A DNA stretch of 64,000 nucleotides, from contig PFGT01000101.1 of the NCBI GenBank assembly GCA_002782005.1, forward strand, positions 62,001-126,000, given 5' to 3'. The number at the start of each line of letters is the position of its first letter. The first letter of the stretch is position 1. Below are positions 19,719 through 29,506 of this stretch, in pieces. The notes beneath the pieces are model-generated. The model ran no database searches, was not told the origin of the DNA, and saw only the letters and a program-made list of their open reading frames with translations. This DNA comes from Hydrogenophilales bacterium CG12_big_fil_rev_8_21_14_0_65_61_21 (GTDB lineage Bacteria; Pseudomonadota; Gammaproteobacteria; Burkholderiales; Thiobacillaceae). A program made the translations under genes and the position numbers.

Positions 19719-20908
19719 GCGAAACGCTATGGATCAAATTGAGTGCTGGCGCGGCGGCGGGTGAGCCGCTGTCCTGGGCGCGTCTGGATGGCGCCGGCCA
19801 GGTGATGGCGCGTGGTCGGGATGCGCCCGCCACGCTACCCAAGGGGTTGAACTGCAAGGCGCTGGTGGCCGCCGACAAGGTGTTGTGGACCCGCCTCGCG
19901 CCGCCCGGCCGGCGCCGGCTGGACGGCCTGGTCCTGACCTATGCCCTGGAAGACCGGCTGGCCGACGCCCCTGAGACGGTACATGCGGTCATGGGCGCGC
20001 TGGCCAAGGACGGCACAGCGGCGGTTGCGGCGGTCGATCAGGCCTGGTTCGCCGAGGCCCTGGCGGCGCTGGACAAGGCCGGCTTGCGACCGCACAGCGT
20101 CATTGCCGAGCCGGCCGTGTTGCCCGGTTCGGCGACCGAATGGCACCTGGTCTGGGGCGAGGAAGCCCTGTTGCGGCTGGCCGATGGCCTTTGTCTGCAC
20201 CTGAGTCCGGAGCCGGCGGCGGCGCGGCAACTGCTGCAACTGGCGCTGGCACGCAGCGAGGGCGCGCCGGAGCGATTGGTGTTGCATGGCGTGCCCGGAC
20301 AGCCATTGCCCGAGACTGCTGATCTTGCTCGGGGTCTGGGTGTGACCGTGGCCGCCGGCCCCGATTACGACTGGGCGGTGGCGGCGCAGGCGGCCGGGCG
20401 ACCCGATGTGGAGCTATTGCAAGGCCGCTTTGCCGGGCGCGGCCGAGGCGAGGTCGATTGGCGGCCCTGGCGGCCGGTGGCCTGGCTGGCGGCTATCCTG
20501 GTAGCGGTCAATCTGGCGGCTCTGACGCTCGATGCTGGCCTCAAGGCATGGCAGGTCCAGCGTATCGCTCAAGCCAATCGCGAGCGTTTTCAGCAGACCT
20601 TTCCTGAGACCAAGGTAGTGGTCGATCCGGTTATTCAAATGCGCCGCCAGGTGGCGGACCTTAGCCACAAAAGCGGGGTTGCGACCGCCAGCGACTTTCT
20701 ACCGATGCTGGCCGGCGCCGGCGCGTTATTGCCGGCCTCGGCCCGCGCCGGGGTACGCGAGCTGCGCTATCGGCCGGGTAGTCTGACCTTGCAGTTGCCG
20801 GCCGGGCAGGCCGTTTCGGTCGATGGCCAACGGTCCGGTATGCGCGTTTCCCGGCAGCCTTCTCAGGAAAAAAGATGGGATCAACTAACCCTGGAGGCGG
20901 GATCATGA
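19715..20908 (+). CDS. gspL: Type II secretion protein GspL
   Basis: GspL-type cytoplasmic actin-like domain, TM segment and C-terminal periplasmic ferredoxin-like domain; position in operon. Confidence 0.9.
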   Translation: MSETLWIKLSAGAAAGEPLSWARLDGAGQVMARGRDAPATLPKGLNCKALVAADKVLWTRLAPPGRRRLDGLVLTYALEDRLADAPETVHAVMGALAKDGTAAVAAVDQAWFAEALAALDKAGLRPHSVIAEPAVLPGSATEWHLVWGEEALLRLADGLCLHLSPEPAAARQLLQLALARSEGAPERLVLHGVPGQPLPETADLARGLGVTVAAGPDYDWAVAAQAAGRPDVELLQGRFAGRGRGEVDWRPWRPVAWLAAILVAVNLAALTLDAGLKAWQVQRIAQANRERFQQTFPETKVVVDPVIQMRRQVADLSHKSGVATASDFLPMLAGAGALLPASARAGVRELRYRPGSLTLQLPAGQAVSVDGQRSGMRVSRQPSQEKRWDQLTLEAGS

Positions 20909-21375
20909 TGGCCACACTGCGTACCGCCTGGCAGGGCAGAGAACCGCGCGAGCGGGTCTTTCTGGCGGTTGGCGCGCTGGTTGTTCTGGCCGCGCTGATC
21001 TATGCCCTGGCCATAGCCCCCTTGCTGGCCGCCGGGCGAAAGGCCGAACGCGTCTTGCCCCAGTTGCGCCATCAGGCGGCGGAAATGGCCAGCTTGGCCG
21101 CTACCGCCAGACAACTGAAGGCGCGGCCCGACCAGTTAGCCACGTCGCCAACCCCGTCGGTCTTGACTCAGGGCGCGGCCAGGTTCGGCCTGTCACCCCA
21201 GATCGTCGCCAGCGGCGATGGCGGCTTCGATATCCAGTTGAATCGCGCCGCCGTGGTCTCTCTGGCCGACTGGCTGGCGGCGGTGCAGGCCGAACAGCGT
21301 CTATTTGTGCGCGAGGCCCGGTTGACCGCCGTCGGCGAGGGTCTGGTCGCCGGCCAGTTGGCGCTGACGCCATGA
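20905..21375 (+). CDS. gspM: Type II secretion protein GspM
   Basis: Short N-terminal cytoplasmic segment, one TM helix (VFLAVGALVVLAALIYALAIAPLL), coiled-coil then C-terminal domain; ATGA overlap with gspL. Confidence 0.87.
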   Translation: MMATLRTAWQGREPRERVFLAVGALVVLAALIYALAIAPLLAAGRKAERVLPQLRHQAAEMASLAATARQLKARPDQLATSPTPSVLTQGAARFGLSPQIVASGDGGFDIQLNRAAVVSLADWLAAVQAEQRLFVREARLTAVGEGLVAGQLALTP

Positions 21376-22022
21376 CCTTGCGTCGCTGGCTGTTTGGTCT
21401 GGTCTTGTATTTGATCGCCCTGGCGGCGCTGGCCCCGGCGACCTTGCTGGCCTGGCTGGTTAATGAATCGAGCGCTGGCCGGCTGACCTTGCTGGCCGCG
21501 AGCGGCGGTTTCTGGTTGGGTCAGGCCGAAGGCCTGGAGTTGCGGCCGCTGGCTGGACCGGCGTTGATGATGAATCGGGTGCGCTGGCGCATCCAGCCCT
21601 ATCGGGCGCTGTGGGGCGCGGCGCCGGTGCAGATCGAAAACGCGGGCGGTGATCTCACCCTGGCTACCCAGCTTTGGCCGGTCTTGGGCGGCGCACGCCT
21701 GGCCCGCTTCCGGTTGCAAACTGGGCTTGCCACGCTGGCGCCTTACCTGGCCGCGCCGATGGCCAAGGGTCTGCGCGGCGAGCTGCGACTGGCCAGCCCG
21801 GACATCCGTCTGGCCAAGCCCTACCGGGGCCGCGCGAGTGGTGAGATTCAAATCGACGGCGGTCGTTTGCCCGTCGGTAGCTATAGTCTGGAACTCGCCG
21901 GCGCCGACCGGCGTTTGAATATCCGTTGGAGCGGTCCTCAAGGACCGCGCGCCATGAGCGGCGGCGGCTGGTGGGACGGTAAATTGCACATGGACGGCCT
22001 GCCGGGCGCAATTAGCCGCTAA
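21372..22022 (+). CDS. gspN: Type II secretion protein GspN
   Basis: One TM then AsmA-like beta-rich region; last gene of the overlapping gsp operon. Confidence 0.85.
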   Translation: MTLRRWLFGLVLYLIALAALAPATLLAWLVNESSAGRLTLLAASGGFWLGQAEGLELRPLAGPALMMNRVRWRIQPYRALWGAAPVQIENAGGDLTLATQLWPVLGGARLARFRLQTGLATLAPYLAAPMAKGLRGELRLASPDIRLAKPYRGRASGEIQIDGGRLPVGSYSLELAGADRRLNIRWSGPQGPRAMSGGGWWDGKLHMDGLPGAISR

Positions 22023-22926
22023 TCCCCGCCTTTGGACGGCGCCAGAATTGCCAGGCCAGCCATGGATCGAGGCGTAGCTGATAGCCATCGGGCCCGGCCA
22101 ATTCCAGAATCACTTCATCCATCTGCCGCCATTTCAGGCTGCGCAAGATCGGCTGGAACCAGTCGGCATCGAGTTTTTCAGGATTGGCGGAATCGTCGAA
22201 TACGACCAGCGTGTGGCCTTCGACCGTCAGGAAGTGGTCAGGCAAGGGGCGACAGGGAATAGCGGCAGCCCGCGCCAGTGCCGTGGCCGTGAAATCGTCG
22301 GTCAGCACTTGGTCGAACGCGCATCGGGGTTGCCGGTACGTACCCCCGCCCCAGAACCACACGCTGTTGATCGGCAACTCGCCGCGTTGCTCCCGAAGGT
22401 CGTTGACCGGCTGGTCGTGCAGTCGCATCTGGATTTCCATGGTCAGACCTTGCAGCCTGGTGGCATCGGGGCCGGTGATCTGCCGCAGGTCGAGCATCGT
22501 CCCGGCGACCTGGTCGAGTGGCGGAACAAATACCTGCATAGGCTGGTTGAAATGGGCATACCAGCGCGTCGGGCGTGGCGCGATGAATTCCAGCTCGCCG
22601 GCAAAATGGCTGTTCAAGGCGGCGATTAGGGCAAGCGACTCGGCCGCGTCGAGTTGGAATCGATGACTATCCAGCAGACTGAGCGAGTGCATCCCCGCCA
22701 GCAGATGCACCGGGTCGGCGCGGAACCAGCGGCTGTCGCCTGGCTCATAACCTTCTGCCGCCAGCAGGATGGGCGCGATAGCCGCTTGATCCAGGTCGAA
22801 CAGCTGGGCTATGGCCGCCGTAATGCCAGGGGCGGAGACGCTGCTCGGCCGACCTCGGGCAAGCAGTCCGGCCAAGCCGGGACCAGCGTCGGGCTGGCCG
22901 GGAAGTAGTATATGAAGCCGTTTCAT
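22012..22926 (-). CDS. RpfE-like / cofactor-independent phosphoglycerate mutase-like protein
   Basis: LLAAEGYEPGDSRWFRADPVHLLAGMHSLSLLD and NSVWFWGGGTYRQPRC are typical of this betaproteobacterial family. ORF extends to 22959; ATG 22926 preferred. Confidence 0.72.
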   Translation of the reverse strand: MKRLHILLPGQPDAGPGLAGLLARGRPSSVSAPGITAAIAQLFDLDQAAIAPILLAAEGYEPGDSRWFRADPVHLLAGMHSLSLLDSHRFQLDAAESLALIAALNSHFAGELEFIAPRPTRWYAHFNQPMQVFVPPLDQVAGTMLDLRQITGPDATRLQGLTMEIQMRLHDQPVNDLREQRGELPINSVWFWGGGTYRQPRCAFDQVLTDDFTATALARAAAIPCRPLPDHFLTVEGHTLVVFDDSANPEKLDADWFQPILRSLKWRQMDEVILELAGPDGYQLRLDPWLAWQFWRRPKAGISG

Positions 22927-22966
22927 GCCGGGCATTGTAAGTCCGGCCGCAAGGTACAATGAGCAA

Positions 22967-23386
22967 ATGCATCAGACCCATAACCAATTCGAAATCCACA
23001 GCCAGGGCAAGGGGCTTTATGACTTTACCCACGACGTTGCCCGCTGGTTGTCCGGTACCGGCATCCGCGCTGGTCTGCTGACCTTGTTTGTCCAACACAC
23101 CTCGGCCAGCCTGGTCATCCAGGAGAATGCTGACCCCGACGTGCGGCGCGATCTTGATGCCTTTCTGTCCCGGCTGGCGCCAGAACACGACTCACTCTAC
23201 CACCACGCCATGGAAGGCCCGGATGACATGCCGGCCCATATCCGGGCGGCATTGACCCAGACCCAGTTGTCCATCCCGGTGATCGGCGGCGCACTGGCGC
23301 TGGGCGCATGGCAGGGCATCTACCTGTTTGAACACCGCCGGTCCGGTCATATCCGGCGGGTGGTTGGCCATCTGATCGGTGAGTGA
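22967..23386 (+). CDS. YjbQ/UPF0047 family (secondary thiamine-phosphate synthase-like)
   Basis: LFVQHTSASLVIQENADPDVRRDLDAFLSRLAPE; SIPVIGGALALGAWQGIYLFEHR. Confidence 0.92.
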   Translation: MHQTHNQFEIHSQGKGLYDFTHDVARWLSGTGIRAGLLTLFVQHTSASLVIQENADPDVRRDLDAFLSRLAPEHDSLYHHAMEGPDDMPAHIRAALTQTQLSIPVIGGALALGAWQGIYLFEHRRSGHIRRVVGHLIGE

Positions 23387-24635
23387 CGCGATGCAGCCCT
23401 ACGAACTCTGGATCGGTCTGCGCTATACCCGGGCCAAGCGGCGCAATCATTTCATCTCGTTCATCTCCGGCGTGTCGATGGCCGGCATCGCCCTGGGGGT
23501 GATGGCGCTAATCGTGGTGCTGTCGGTGATGAACGGTTTTCAGGAGGAATTGCGCAATCGCATCCTCGGGGTGGCTGCACACATGGAGATCACTGGCCCC
23601 AACGAGCGCTTGACCGATTGGCCGGGTCTGGCCGCCCAGGCGGTGAAGCATCCGGAGGTGAAGGACTACGCACCTTACGTTTCCGGGCAGGGGTTGTTGT
23701 CGGCGAGTGAAAACACCAAGGGCGCGTTGATTCGCGGCATCCTGCCGGAGCGTGAAGCGCGAGTGACCGACCTAGCCATGCACATGAAGGCGGGCAGTCT
23801 AGATAACCTCAAGTCGGGCGAGTTTGGTCTGGTATTGGGCCAGGAACTGGCTCGCGCCCTGGCCGTTGGAGTGGGCGACAAGGTGACGGTGATCGTGCCC
23901 CAGGGCGTGGTCACGCCGGCCGGGATGTTGCCTCGGCTGAAACAGTTCACGGTAGTGGGCGTCTTCGCCGCCGGCATGTTCGAGTACGACTCGGGCCTGG
24001 CGCTGATGCACCTGGATGACGCCCGCAAGCTGTATCGCCTGGGCGATGCGGTGTCCGGCCTGCGCCTCAAGCTGGCAGACATGGAGCGGGCGCCCTGGGT
24101 GACCCGGGATATGGCGCGGACCATTCGGGGCGATTACTACGTCTCCGACTGGACCATGAGTCACGAAAACTTCTTCCGGGCGGTGCAGATCGAGAAACGG
24201 ATGATGTTCGTCATCCTGCTCCTGATCGTCGCCGTGGCCGCCTTCAACATCATCTCCACCCTGGTCATGGCGGTCACCGACAAGCAGCCGGATATCGCCA
24301 TCCTGCGCACACTGGGCGCCAGCCCGACCAGCATCATGAAGATATTCATGGTCCAGGGCAGCCTGATCGGCCTCATCGGCACGGCGCTCGGGGTCGCGAT
24401 CGGCGTGGTTCTGGCCCTGAACGTGGAGACGGTGGTGCCATTCATTGAGCGGCTGTTCCATGTTGATCTGTTCCCGGCCGACGTCTATTACATCTCTAAA
24501 CTGCCGTCCAAGCTGGTCTGGTCAGACGTGACGACCATCGCCGGCGTGGCCCTGGCGCTGGCCTTCCTGGCGACGCTGTACCCGAGCTGGCGCGCCTCCC
24601 GCGTACAACCGGCGGAGGCGCTGCGCTATGAGTGA
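23379..24635 (+). CDS. lolC: Lipoprotein-releasing ABC transporter permease LolC/E
   Basis: [52 protein letters not shown]; start may be ATG 23391. Confidence 0.95.
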   Translation: MSDAMQPYELWIGLRYTRAKRRNHFISFISGVSMAGIALGVMALIVVLSVMNGFQEELRNRILGVAAHMEITGPNERLTDWPGLAAQAVKHPEVKDYAPYVSGQGLLSASENTKGALIRGILPEREARVTDLAMHMKAGSLDNLKSGEFGLVLGQELARALAVGVGDKVTVIVPQGVVTPAGMLPRLKQFTVVGVFAAGMFEYDSGLALMHLDDARKLYRLGDAVSGLRLKLADMERAPWVTRDMARTIRGDYYVSDWTMSHENFFRAVQIEKRMMFVILLLIVAVAAFNIISTLVMAVTDKQPDIAILRTLGASPTSIMKIFMVQGSLIGLIGTALGVAIGVVLALNVETVVPFIERLFHVDLFPADVYYISKLPSKLVWSDVTTIAGVALALAFLATLYPSWRASRVQPAEALRYE

Positions 24636-25311
24636 TGCCGTGTTGAGGTGCGCTGGACTGAAAAAGAGTTACTGGCAGGGCAAGGTCGAGGTGCCGGTAT
24701 TGGCCGACATTGACTTTGCCATTGCCGCCGGCGAACGGGTGGCCGTGGTTGGGGCCTCTGGCTCCGGCAAGAGCACCTTGCTGCATGTGCTGGGTGGCCT
24801 GGACCGGCCCGATGCTGGCCAGGTCTGGGTGGCCGGTCGGGACCTCTGGCGGATGGGTGAGACCGAACGCGGCGAAGCGCGCAATCGCTCGCTGGGCTTC
24901 GTATATCAGTTTCATCATCTGCTGCCGGAATTCACCGCCCTGGAGAACGTCGCCATGCCGCTGTTGATCCGGCGTATGAACAAGGCGGAGGCGCTGGCGA
25001 TGGCCCAGCCCTGGCTGGAGGAGGTCGGTCTCGGTCACCGTCTGGAACATCGGCCAGGCCAGTTGTCCGGCGGCGAACGTCAGCGCGCGGCGATTGCCCG
25101 CGCCCTGGTGACCCAACCGGCCTGCATTCTGATGGACGAGCCGACCGGCAACCTGGACCGCCAGACCGCCGAGCGCATCCAGGACCTGATGACCCAGCTC
25201 AACGAAAAACATGGCATTAGTTTCCTGGTGGTCAGCCACGACCCCAATCTGGCGGCCCGGATGCAGCAGGTGCTGGAGTTGCGCGACGGCAAGCTGGTTG
25301 AGGTGCGTTGA
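24628..25311 (+). CDS. lolD: Lipoprotein-releasing ABC transporter ATP-binding protein LolD
   Basis: [44 protein letters not shown]; overlaps lolC. Confidence 0.96.
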   Translation: MSDAVLRCAGLKKSYWQGKVEVPVLADIDFAIAAGERVAVVGASGSGKSTLLHVLGGLDRPDAGQVWVAGRDLWRMGETERGEARNRSLGFVYQFHHLLPEFTALENVAMPLLIRRMNKAEALAMAQPWLEEVGLGHRLEHRPGQLSGGERQRAAIARALVTQPACILMDEPTGNLDRQTAERIQDLMTQLNEKHGISFLVVSHDPNLAARMQQVLELRDGKLVEVR

Positions 25312-25414
25312 GTATCGCGATTGCAGGAGAATGATCGTCTCCTGATTTCAGTATAAACTGAGATCATGATTCGACTTGCCATATTGCCAACTTAACGCCC
25401 CATAGGAGACACAC

Positions 25415-25705
25415 ATGACCACACGCAATGAATATATTGAGCAGCTAAAAAGCCATCTGGATCAGTGGAACACCGATCTCGCCAAGTGGGAAGAAAAGGT
25501 CAGACTGGTGCAGACCGATATGCGTATTGATTACGAAATGCAACTGGAAGTCCTGCGTAAGCAACGCGAGAAAGGCACGGCGAAGCTCAAGGAACTAGAG
25601 GCCAGCGGCGGAGACGCCTGGAAGGAACTGACGGCAGGAACCGATGCCGCATGGGCCGCTATGCGCGAGGCCTTCGACAGAGCCGCCTCGCACTTTCAGA
25701 AGTAA
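25415..25705 (+). CDS. Small coiled-coil protein (sll1863-like stress protein family)
   Basis: 96 aa, helical: LKSHLDQWNTDLAKWEEKV...YEMQLEVLRKQREKGTAKLKELEASGGDAWKELTAGTDAAWAAMREAFDRAASHF; good RBS (AGGAGA). Confidence 0.75.
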   Translation: MTTRNEYIEQLKSHLDQWNTDLAKWEEKVRLVQTDMRIDYEMQLEVLRKQREKGTAKLKELEASGGDAWKELTAGTDAAWAAMREAFDRAASHFQK

Positions 25706-25781
25706 ACACCATAATGACTTGCTGTCGGAATGGACTGCGTTGCAAAACGTTAATGAATATTGAGCCGCATTTCCATTCAGT

Positions 25782-26795
25782 ATGCAAGACCACATCATCA
25801 TCTGGCTTTCGCTGCTTGCTTGCCTCACTGTAATTGGAGTCGAGGGCGTCAAGCTTTCGCGCTATGGCGACATCATCGCCGAGAAAAGCGGGATGAGCCG
25901 CAGCTGGGTGGGACTGATCCTGCTGGCCACGGTCACATCCCTGCCGGAACTGGTCACCGGGCTGTCCGCCGTGACGGTTGCCCGGGTACCAGATATTGCC
26001 GTGGGCGACATCATGGGCAGTTGCGTGTTCAACCTGCTCATCATCGTGCTGCTGGATTTTCTCTATCGCAAGGAATCCGTCTACACGCGCGCGCGGCAGG
26101 GCAACGTGCTGGCTGCCGGTTACGGCATCGCCCTGATCGGTTTCGCCGGCTTCAACCTGCTGCTGTACCGCGCAGGCGCCATCCCTTCCATCGGCCATGT
26201 CGGCCTCTATACGCCCGTCATTCTGCTGCTGTATCTGCTGGCCATGCGCTCGCTCTACCGTTACGAGAAGGCGCAAGTTAGCGAGTATGTGGAAGACCGC
26301 GTCGAGATTCATCCCGATGTGAGCCTGAAACAGGCGGTGCAAGGCTACGCCCTGGCCTCGGTTGCGGTGATGGCGGCTGGAATCTGGCTGCCGTTTATCG
26401 CCAGGGATATGGCTGCGGTGATGGCATGGCAGCAAAGCTTCGTGGGGACCTTGTTTGTCGCAGCGGTTACCTCGGCTCCTGAAGTCGTGGTCACGGTGGC
26501 GGCCCTGCGCATGGGCGTGGCTGACCTAGCCATCGGCAACCTGTTCGGCAGCAACCTGTTCAATATCGCCATCCTGGCAATCGACGATCTGGCCTATCTG
26601 CCTGGCCCCCTGTTGGCCGATGTCTCCCTCACCCACGCTACCTCCGCCTTCTCCGCCATGATGATGAGCGGATTGGCCGTGGTCGGTCTGGTGCTGCGGC
26701 CCGCATCGCGCGTGTTGCGCACGGTCAGCTGGATCAGCCTGCTGTTGCTGGTCATTTATTTGTTGAATACCTGGTTCTTCTATCTGTATGGCTGA
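25782..26795 (+). CDS. Sodium/calcium exchanger family antiporter
   Basis: Two alpha repeats: TSLPELVTGLSAVTVARVPDIAVGDIMGSCVFNLLII and TSAPEVVVTVAALRMGVADLAIGNLFGSNLFNIAIL. Confidence 0.93.
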   Translation: MQDHIIIWLSLLACLTVIGVEGVKLSRYGDIIAEKSGMSRSWVGLILLATVTSLPELVTGLSAVTVARVPDIAVGDIMGSCVFNLLIIVLLDFLYRKESVYTRARQGNVLAAGYGIALIGFAGFNLLLYRAGAIPSIGHVGLYTPVILLLYLLAMRSLYRYEKAQVSEYVEDRVEIHPDVSLKQAVQGYALASVAVMAAGIWLPFIARDMAAVMAWQQSFVGTLFVAAVTSAPEVVVTVAALRMGVADLAIGNLFGSNLFNIAILAIDDLAYLPGPLLADVSLTHATSAFSAMMMSGLAVVGLVLRPASRVLRTVSWISLLLLVIYLLNTWFFYLYG

Positions 26796-29445
26796 TCGCA
26801 CCACACCGACCCAGCCCTACTGGCATTGCCTGAGCGGCGAGGACGCCGTCGCCCGCCTGGACAGCGACGCGCGCCAAGGCTTGTCCTCCGAGGTGGCCGC
26901 CGCCGGCCTGGCTCAATTGGGTCCCAATACCCTGCGGGAAACCGGTCGGCGCCATCCGCTCGCCATGCTGGCTGCGCAGTTCATCGACTTCATGATCCTG
27001 GTGCTGATCGCTGCCGCGGTCATCGCCGGCGTGGTGGGCGAGCCGCAGGACAGCATCGCCATCGTGATCATCGTGTTGCTCAACGGCATCCTGGGCTTCG
27101 TTCAGGAATATCGCGCCGAGCGTGCCATGGCTGCCCTCAAGCAGATGGCGGCGCCGATGGCGAGCGTGATCCGTGATGGCAAGGTCCAGCGGATTCCCGC
27201 ACCCGAGCTGGTTCCTGGCGATATTGTCAAGCTGGAAGCCGGCAACATCGTTCCCGCCGACCTGCGCCTGCTGGAACTGGCTTCGCTCAAGGTGAACGAA
27301 TCCGCGCTCACCGGCGAATCACAGGCGGTCGAGAAACGGGAGGTGCAATTCGAAGCAGCCGATCTGCCGCTCGGCGACCGACTCAACCTGGCCTACAAGG
27401 GAACCATTGTGACTTATGGCCGCGCGCGTGGCCTGGTGGTGGCGACCGGCATGCAGACCGAGCTGGGGAAAATCGCCGCGTTGCTGTCAGGCGAGTCCGG
27501 CAAAACGCCGCTACAGAAGCGGCTGGCGCGTTTCGGCCAGCAACTGGCACTGGTGGTGCTGGCGATTTGCGCCATCATTTTCATTGCTGGCTGGCTGCGC
27601 GGTGAACCACCACTGGTGATGCTGCTCACCGCAATTAGCCTGGCCGTCGCCGCCATCCCCGAGGCGCTGCCGGCGGTGGTCACCATTTCGCTGGCGTTGG
27701 GGGCGGCGCGCCTGGCCAAACAGAACGTGCTGATCCGCCGCCTGCCTGCGGTGGAAACGCTCGGCTCGGTCACCTTTATCTGCTCCGACAAGACCGGCAC
27801 ACTGACGTTGAACCAGATGCAGGTCGACTGCGTGCTGGCCGAGGGCGAAACGCGGTCCGGCTTGCGGAATTCGGACGGCTCGCCCTGGCGCGAACTGGGC
27901 CTCGTTATGGCGCTGTGCAACGATGCCGTGGCCGATGCTGACGGCAAGCTGGCCGGCGATCCCACCGAGACCGCGCTGCTCGAAGCCGCGCAGGCGGCCG
28001 GATTCAGCAAGTCAGCATTGCATGAAACCTTGCCACGCCTGGCGGAGCTTCCTTTTGATTCCGAACGTGCGCGCATGAGCACGCTGCACCGCGACGGCGA
28101 GGCGGTGCTGATGCTGGTGAAAGGCGCGCCTGAGGGCGTGCTGTCGTTGTGTGAAGACCAACTGTCCGCCAGTGGTACTGTGGCGATCGATCAAACGGGG
28201 TTGCAGTACGAAGCCGAACGGCTGGCAGAACAGGGCTTGCGCGTGTTGGCCTTTGCGCTGAAGCGGCTGCCGGGCATTCCGGAGTCACTCAATGCCGACA
28301 CGCTGGAAGCCGGGCTGACCTTAATCGGGCTGGCCGGCCTGATCGACCCGCCGCGCCCTGAAGCGGCCCAATCGGTTGCCGCCTGCAAGGCCGCGGGCAT
28401 CATCCCGGTGATGATCACCGGCGACCATCCCGCCACCGCGCGGGCTGTCGCCAGTCGGCTGGGCATCGTTGAAGACGGCGGCCGCGTGCTCACCGGCAGC
28501 GAGATGGCACGGCTGTCGCTGGGGGAATTCGAGATCGAGGTGGAATCGGTGCGGGTGTACGCGCGCATCAACCCGGAACAGAAGATCAAGATTGTGCAGG
28601 CGCTGCAGGATAAAGGCGAATTCGTTGCCATGACCGGCGACGGCGTGAACGACGCGCCGGCGCTGAAAATGGCAGACATCGGCGTGGCGATGGGGAGGGG
28701 CGGCACCGACGTGGCACGCGAGGCGGCGCACATGACGCTTTTGGACGACAACTTTGCCACCATCGTCCACGCGGTGCGCGAAGGGCGTCGCATCTTCGAC
28801 AACATCCGCAAGTTCGTCAAATACACCATGACCAGCAACTCCGGCGAGATCTGGACCATCTTCCTCGCGCCCTTTCTCGGTTTACCGATCCCGTTGCTGC
28901 CAATTCACATCCTGTGGATCAATCTGGTCACCGACGGCCTGCCGGGGCTGGCGCTGGCAGGCGAGCGCGCGGAGCGCAACGTCATGCAGCGGCCGCCGCG
29001 TTCGCCGAAAGAAAGCATCTTCGCCCACGGCATGTGGCAGCACATCCTGTGGGTGGGCTTGTTGATGGGCGGGGTGACGCTGCTGGTGCAGGCCTGGGCG
29101 ATCCATAGCGGCTCGGCGCATTGGCAGAGCATGGTGTTCACCGTTCTAACGCTGTCGCAACTGGGCCACGTGCTGGCGATCCGCTCCGAGCGTGAATCCC
29201 TGTTCGCCGTTGGAGTTTTAAATAACCTGCCCATGCTGGGTGCGGTACTGCTGATCCTCGTTCTTCAACTGGCCGTGTTGTATGTGCCATTCCTTAATCC
29301 CATCTTCAAGACCGCTCCCCTAAGTCTGGGCGAACTGATCTTTTGTCTGGCGTTGTCGGTTGTGGTACTTATTGCGGTGGAGATTGAAAAAGCGCTGGTC
29401 AGGCGGGGCTGGTTATATCAGGTGAACGCTGGGTCAACAGCCTAA
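26788..29445 (+). CDS. Cation-translocating P-type ATPase (P2/PacL-SERCA-like)
   Basis: ICSDKTGTLTLNQM, VNESALTGES, PEALPAVVTISLALG, MTGDGVNDAPALKMADIGVAMG; overlaps the antiporter stop by 8 bp. Confidence 0.95.
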   Translation: MADRTTPTQPYWHCLSGEDAVARLDSDARQGLSSEVAAAGLAQLGPNTLRETGRRHPLAMLAAQFIDFMILVLIAAAVIAGVVGEPQDSIAIVIIVLLNGILGFVQEYRAERAMAALKQMAAPMASVIRDGKVQRIPAPELVPGDIVKLEAGNIVPADLRLLELASLKVNESALTGESQAVEKREVQFEAADLPLGDRLNLAYKGTIVTYGRARGLVVATGMQTELGKIAALLSGESGKTPLQKRLARFGQQLALVVLAICAIIFIAGWLRGEPPLVMLLTAISLAVAAIPEALPAVVTISLALGAARLAKQNVLIRRLPAVETLGSVTFICSDKTGTLTLNQMQVDCVLAEGETRSGLRNSDGSPWRELGLVMALCNDAVADADGKLAGDPTETALLEAAQAAGFSKSALHETLPRLAELPFDSERARMSTLHRDGEAVLMLVKGAPEGVLSLCEDQLSASGTVAIDQTGLQYEAERLAEQGLRVLAFALKRLPGIPESLNADTLEAGLTLIGLAGLIDPPRPEAAQSVAACKAAGIIPVMITGDHPATARAVASRLGIVEDGGRVLTGSEMARLSLGEFEIEVESVRVYARINPEQKIKIVQALQDKGEFVAMTGDGVNDAPALKMADIGVAMGRGGTDVAREAAHMTLLDDNFATIVHAVREGRRIFDNIRKFVKYTMTSNSGEIWTIFLAPFLGLPIPLLPIHILWINLVTDGLPGLALAGERAERNVMQRPPRSPKESIFAHGMWQHILWVGLLMGGVTLLVQAWAIHSGSAHWQSMVFTVLTLSQLGHVLAIRSERESLFAVGVLNNLPMLGAVLLILVLQLAVLYVPFLNPIFKTAPLSLGELIFCLALSVVVLIAVEIEKALVRRGWLYQVNAGSTA

Positions 29446-29506
29446 GACAGCCAATACGTTCGACAGGGAACATATTCATGCGGGTCATATTCGCCGGGAT
29501 CGGGTC

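Noticed and set aside
25324-25344. Hairpin CAGGAGA-N7-TCTCCTG after lolD
   Set aside because: Perfect 7-bp stem, but followed by ATTTCAG rather than a U-tract, so not called as an intrinsic terminator; could still be a processing or regulatory hairpin.
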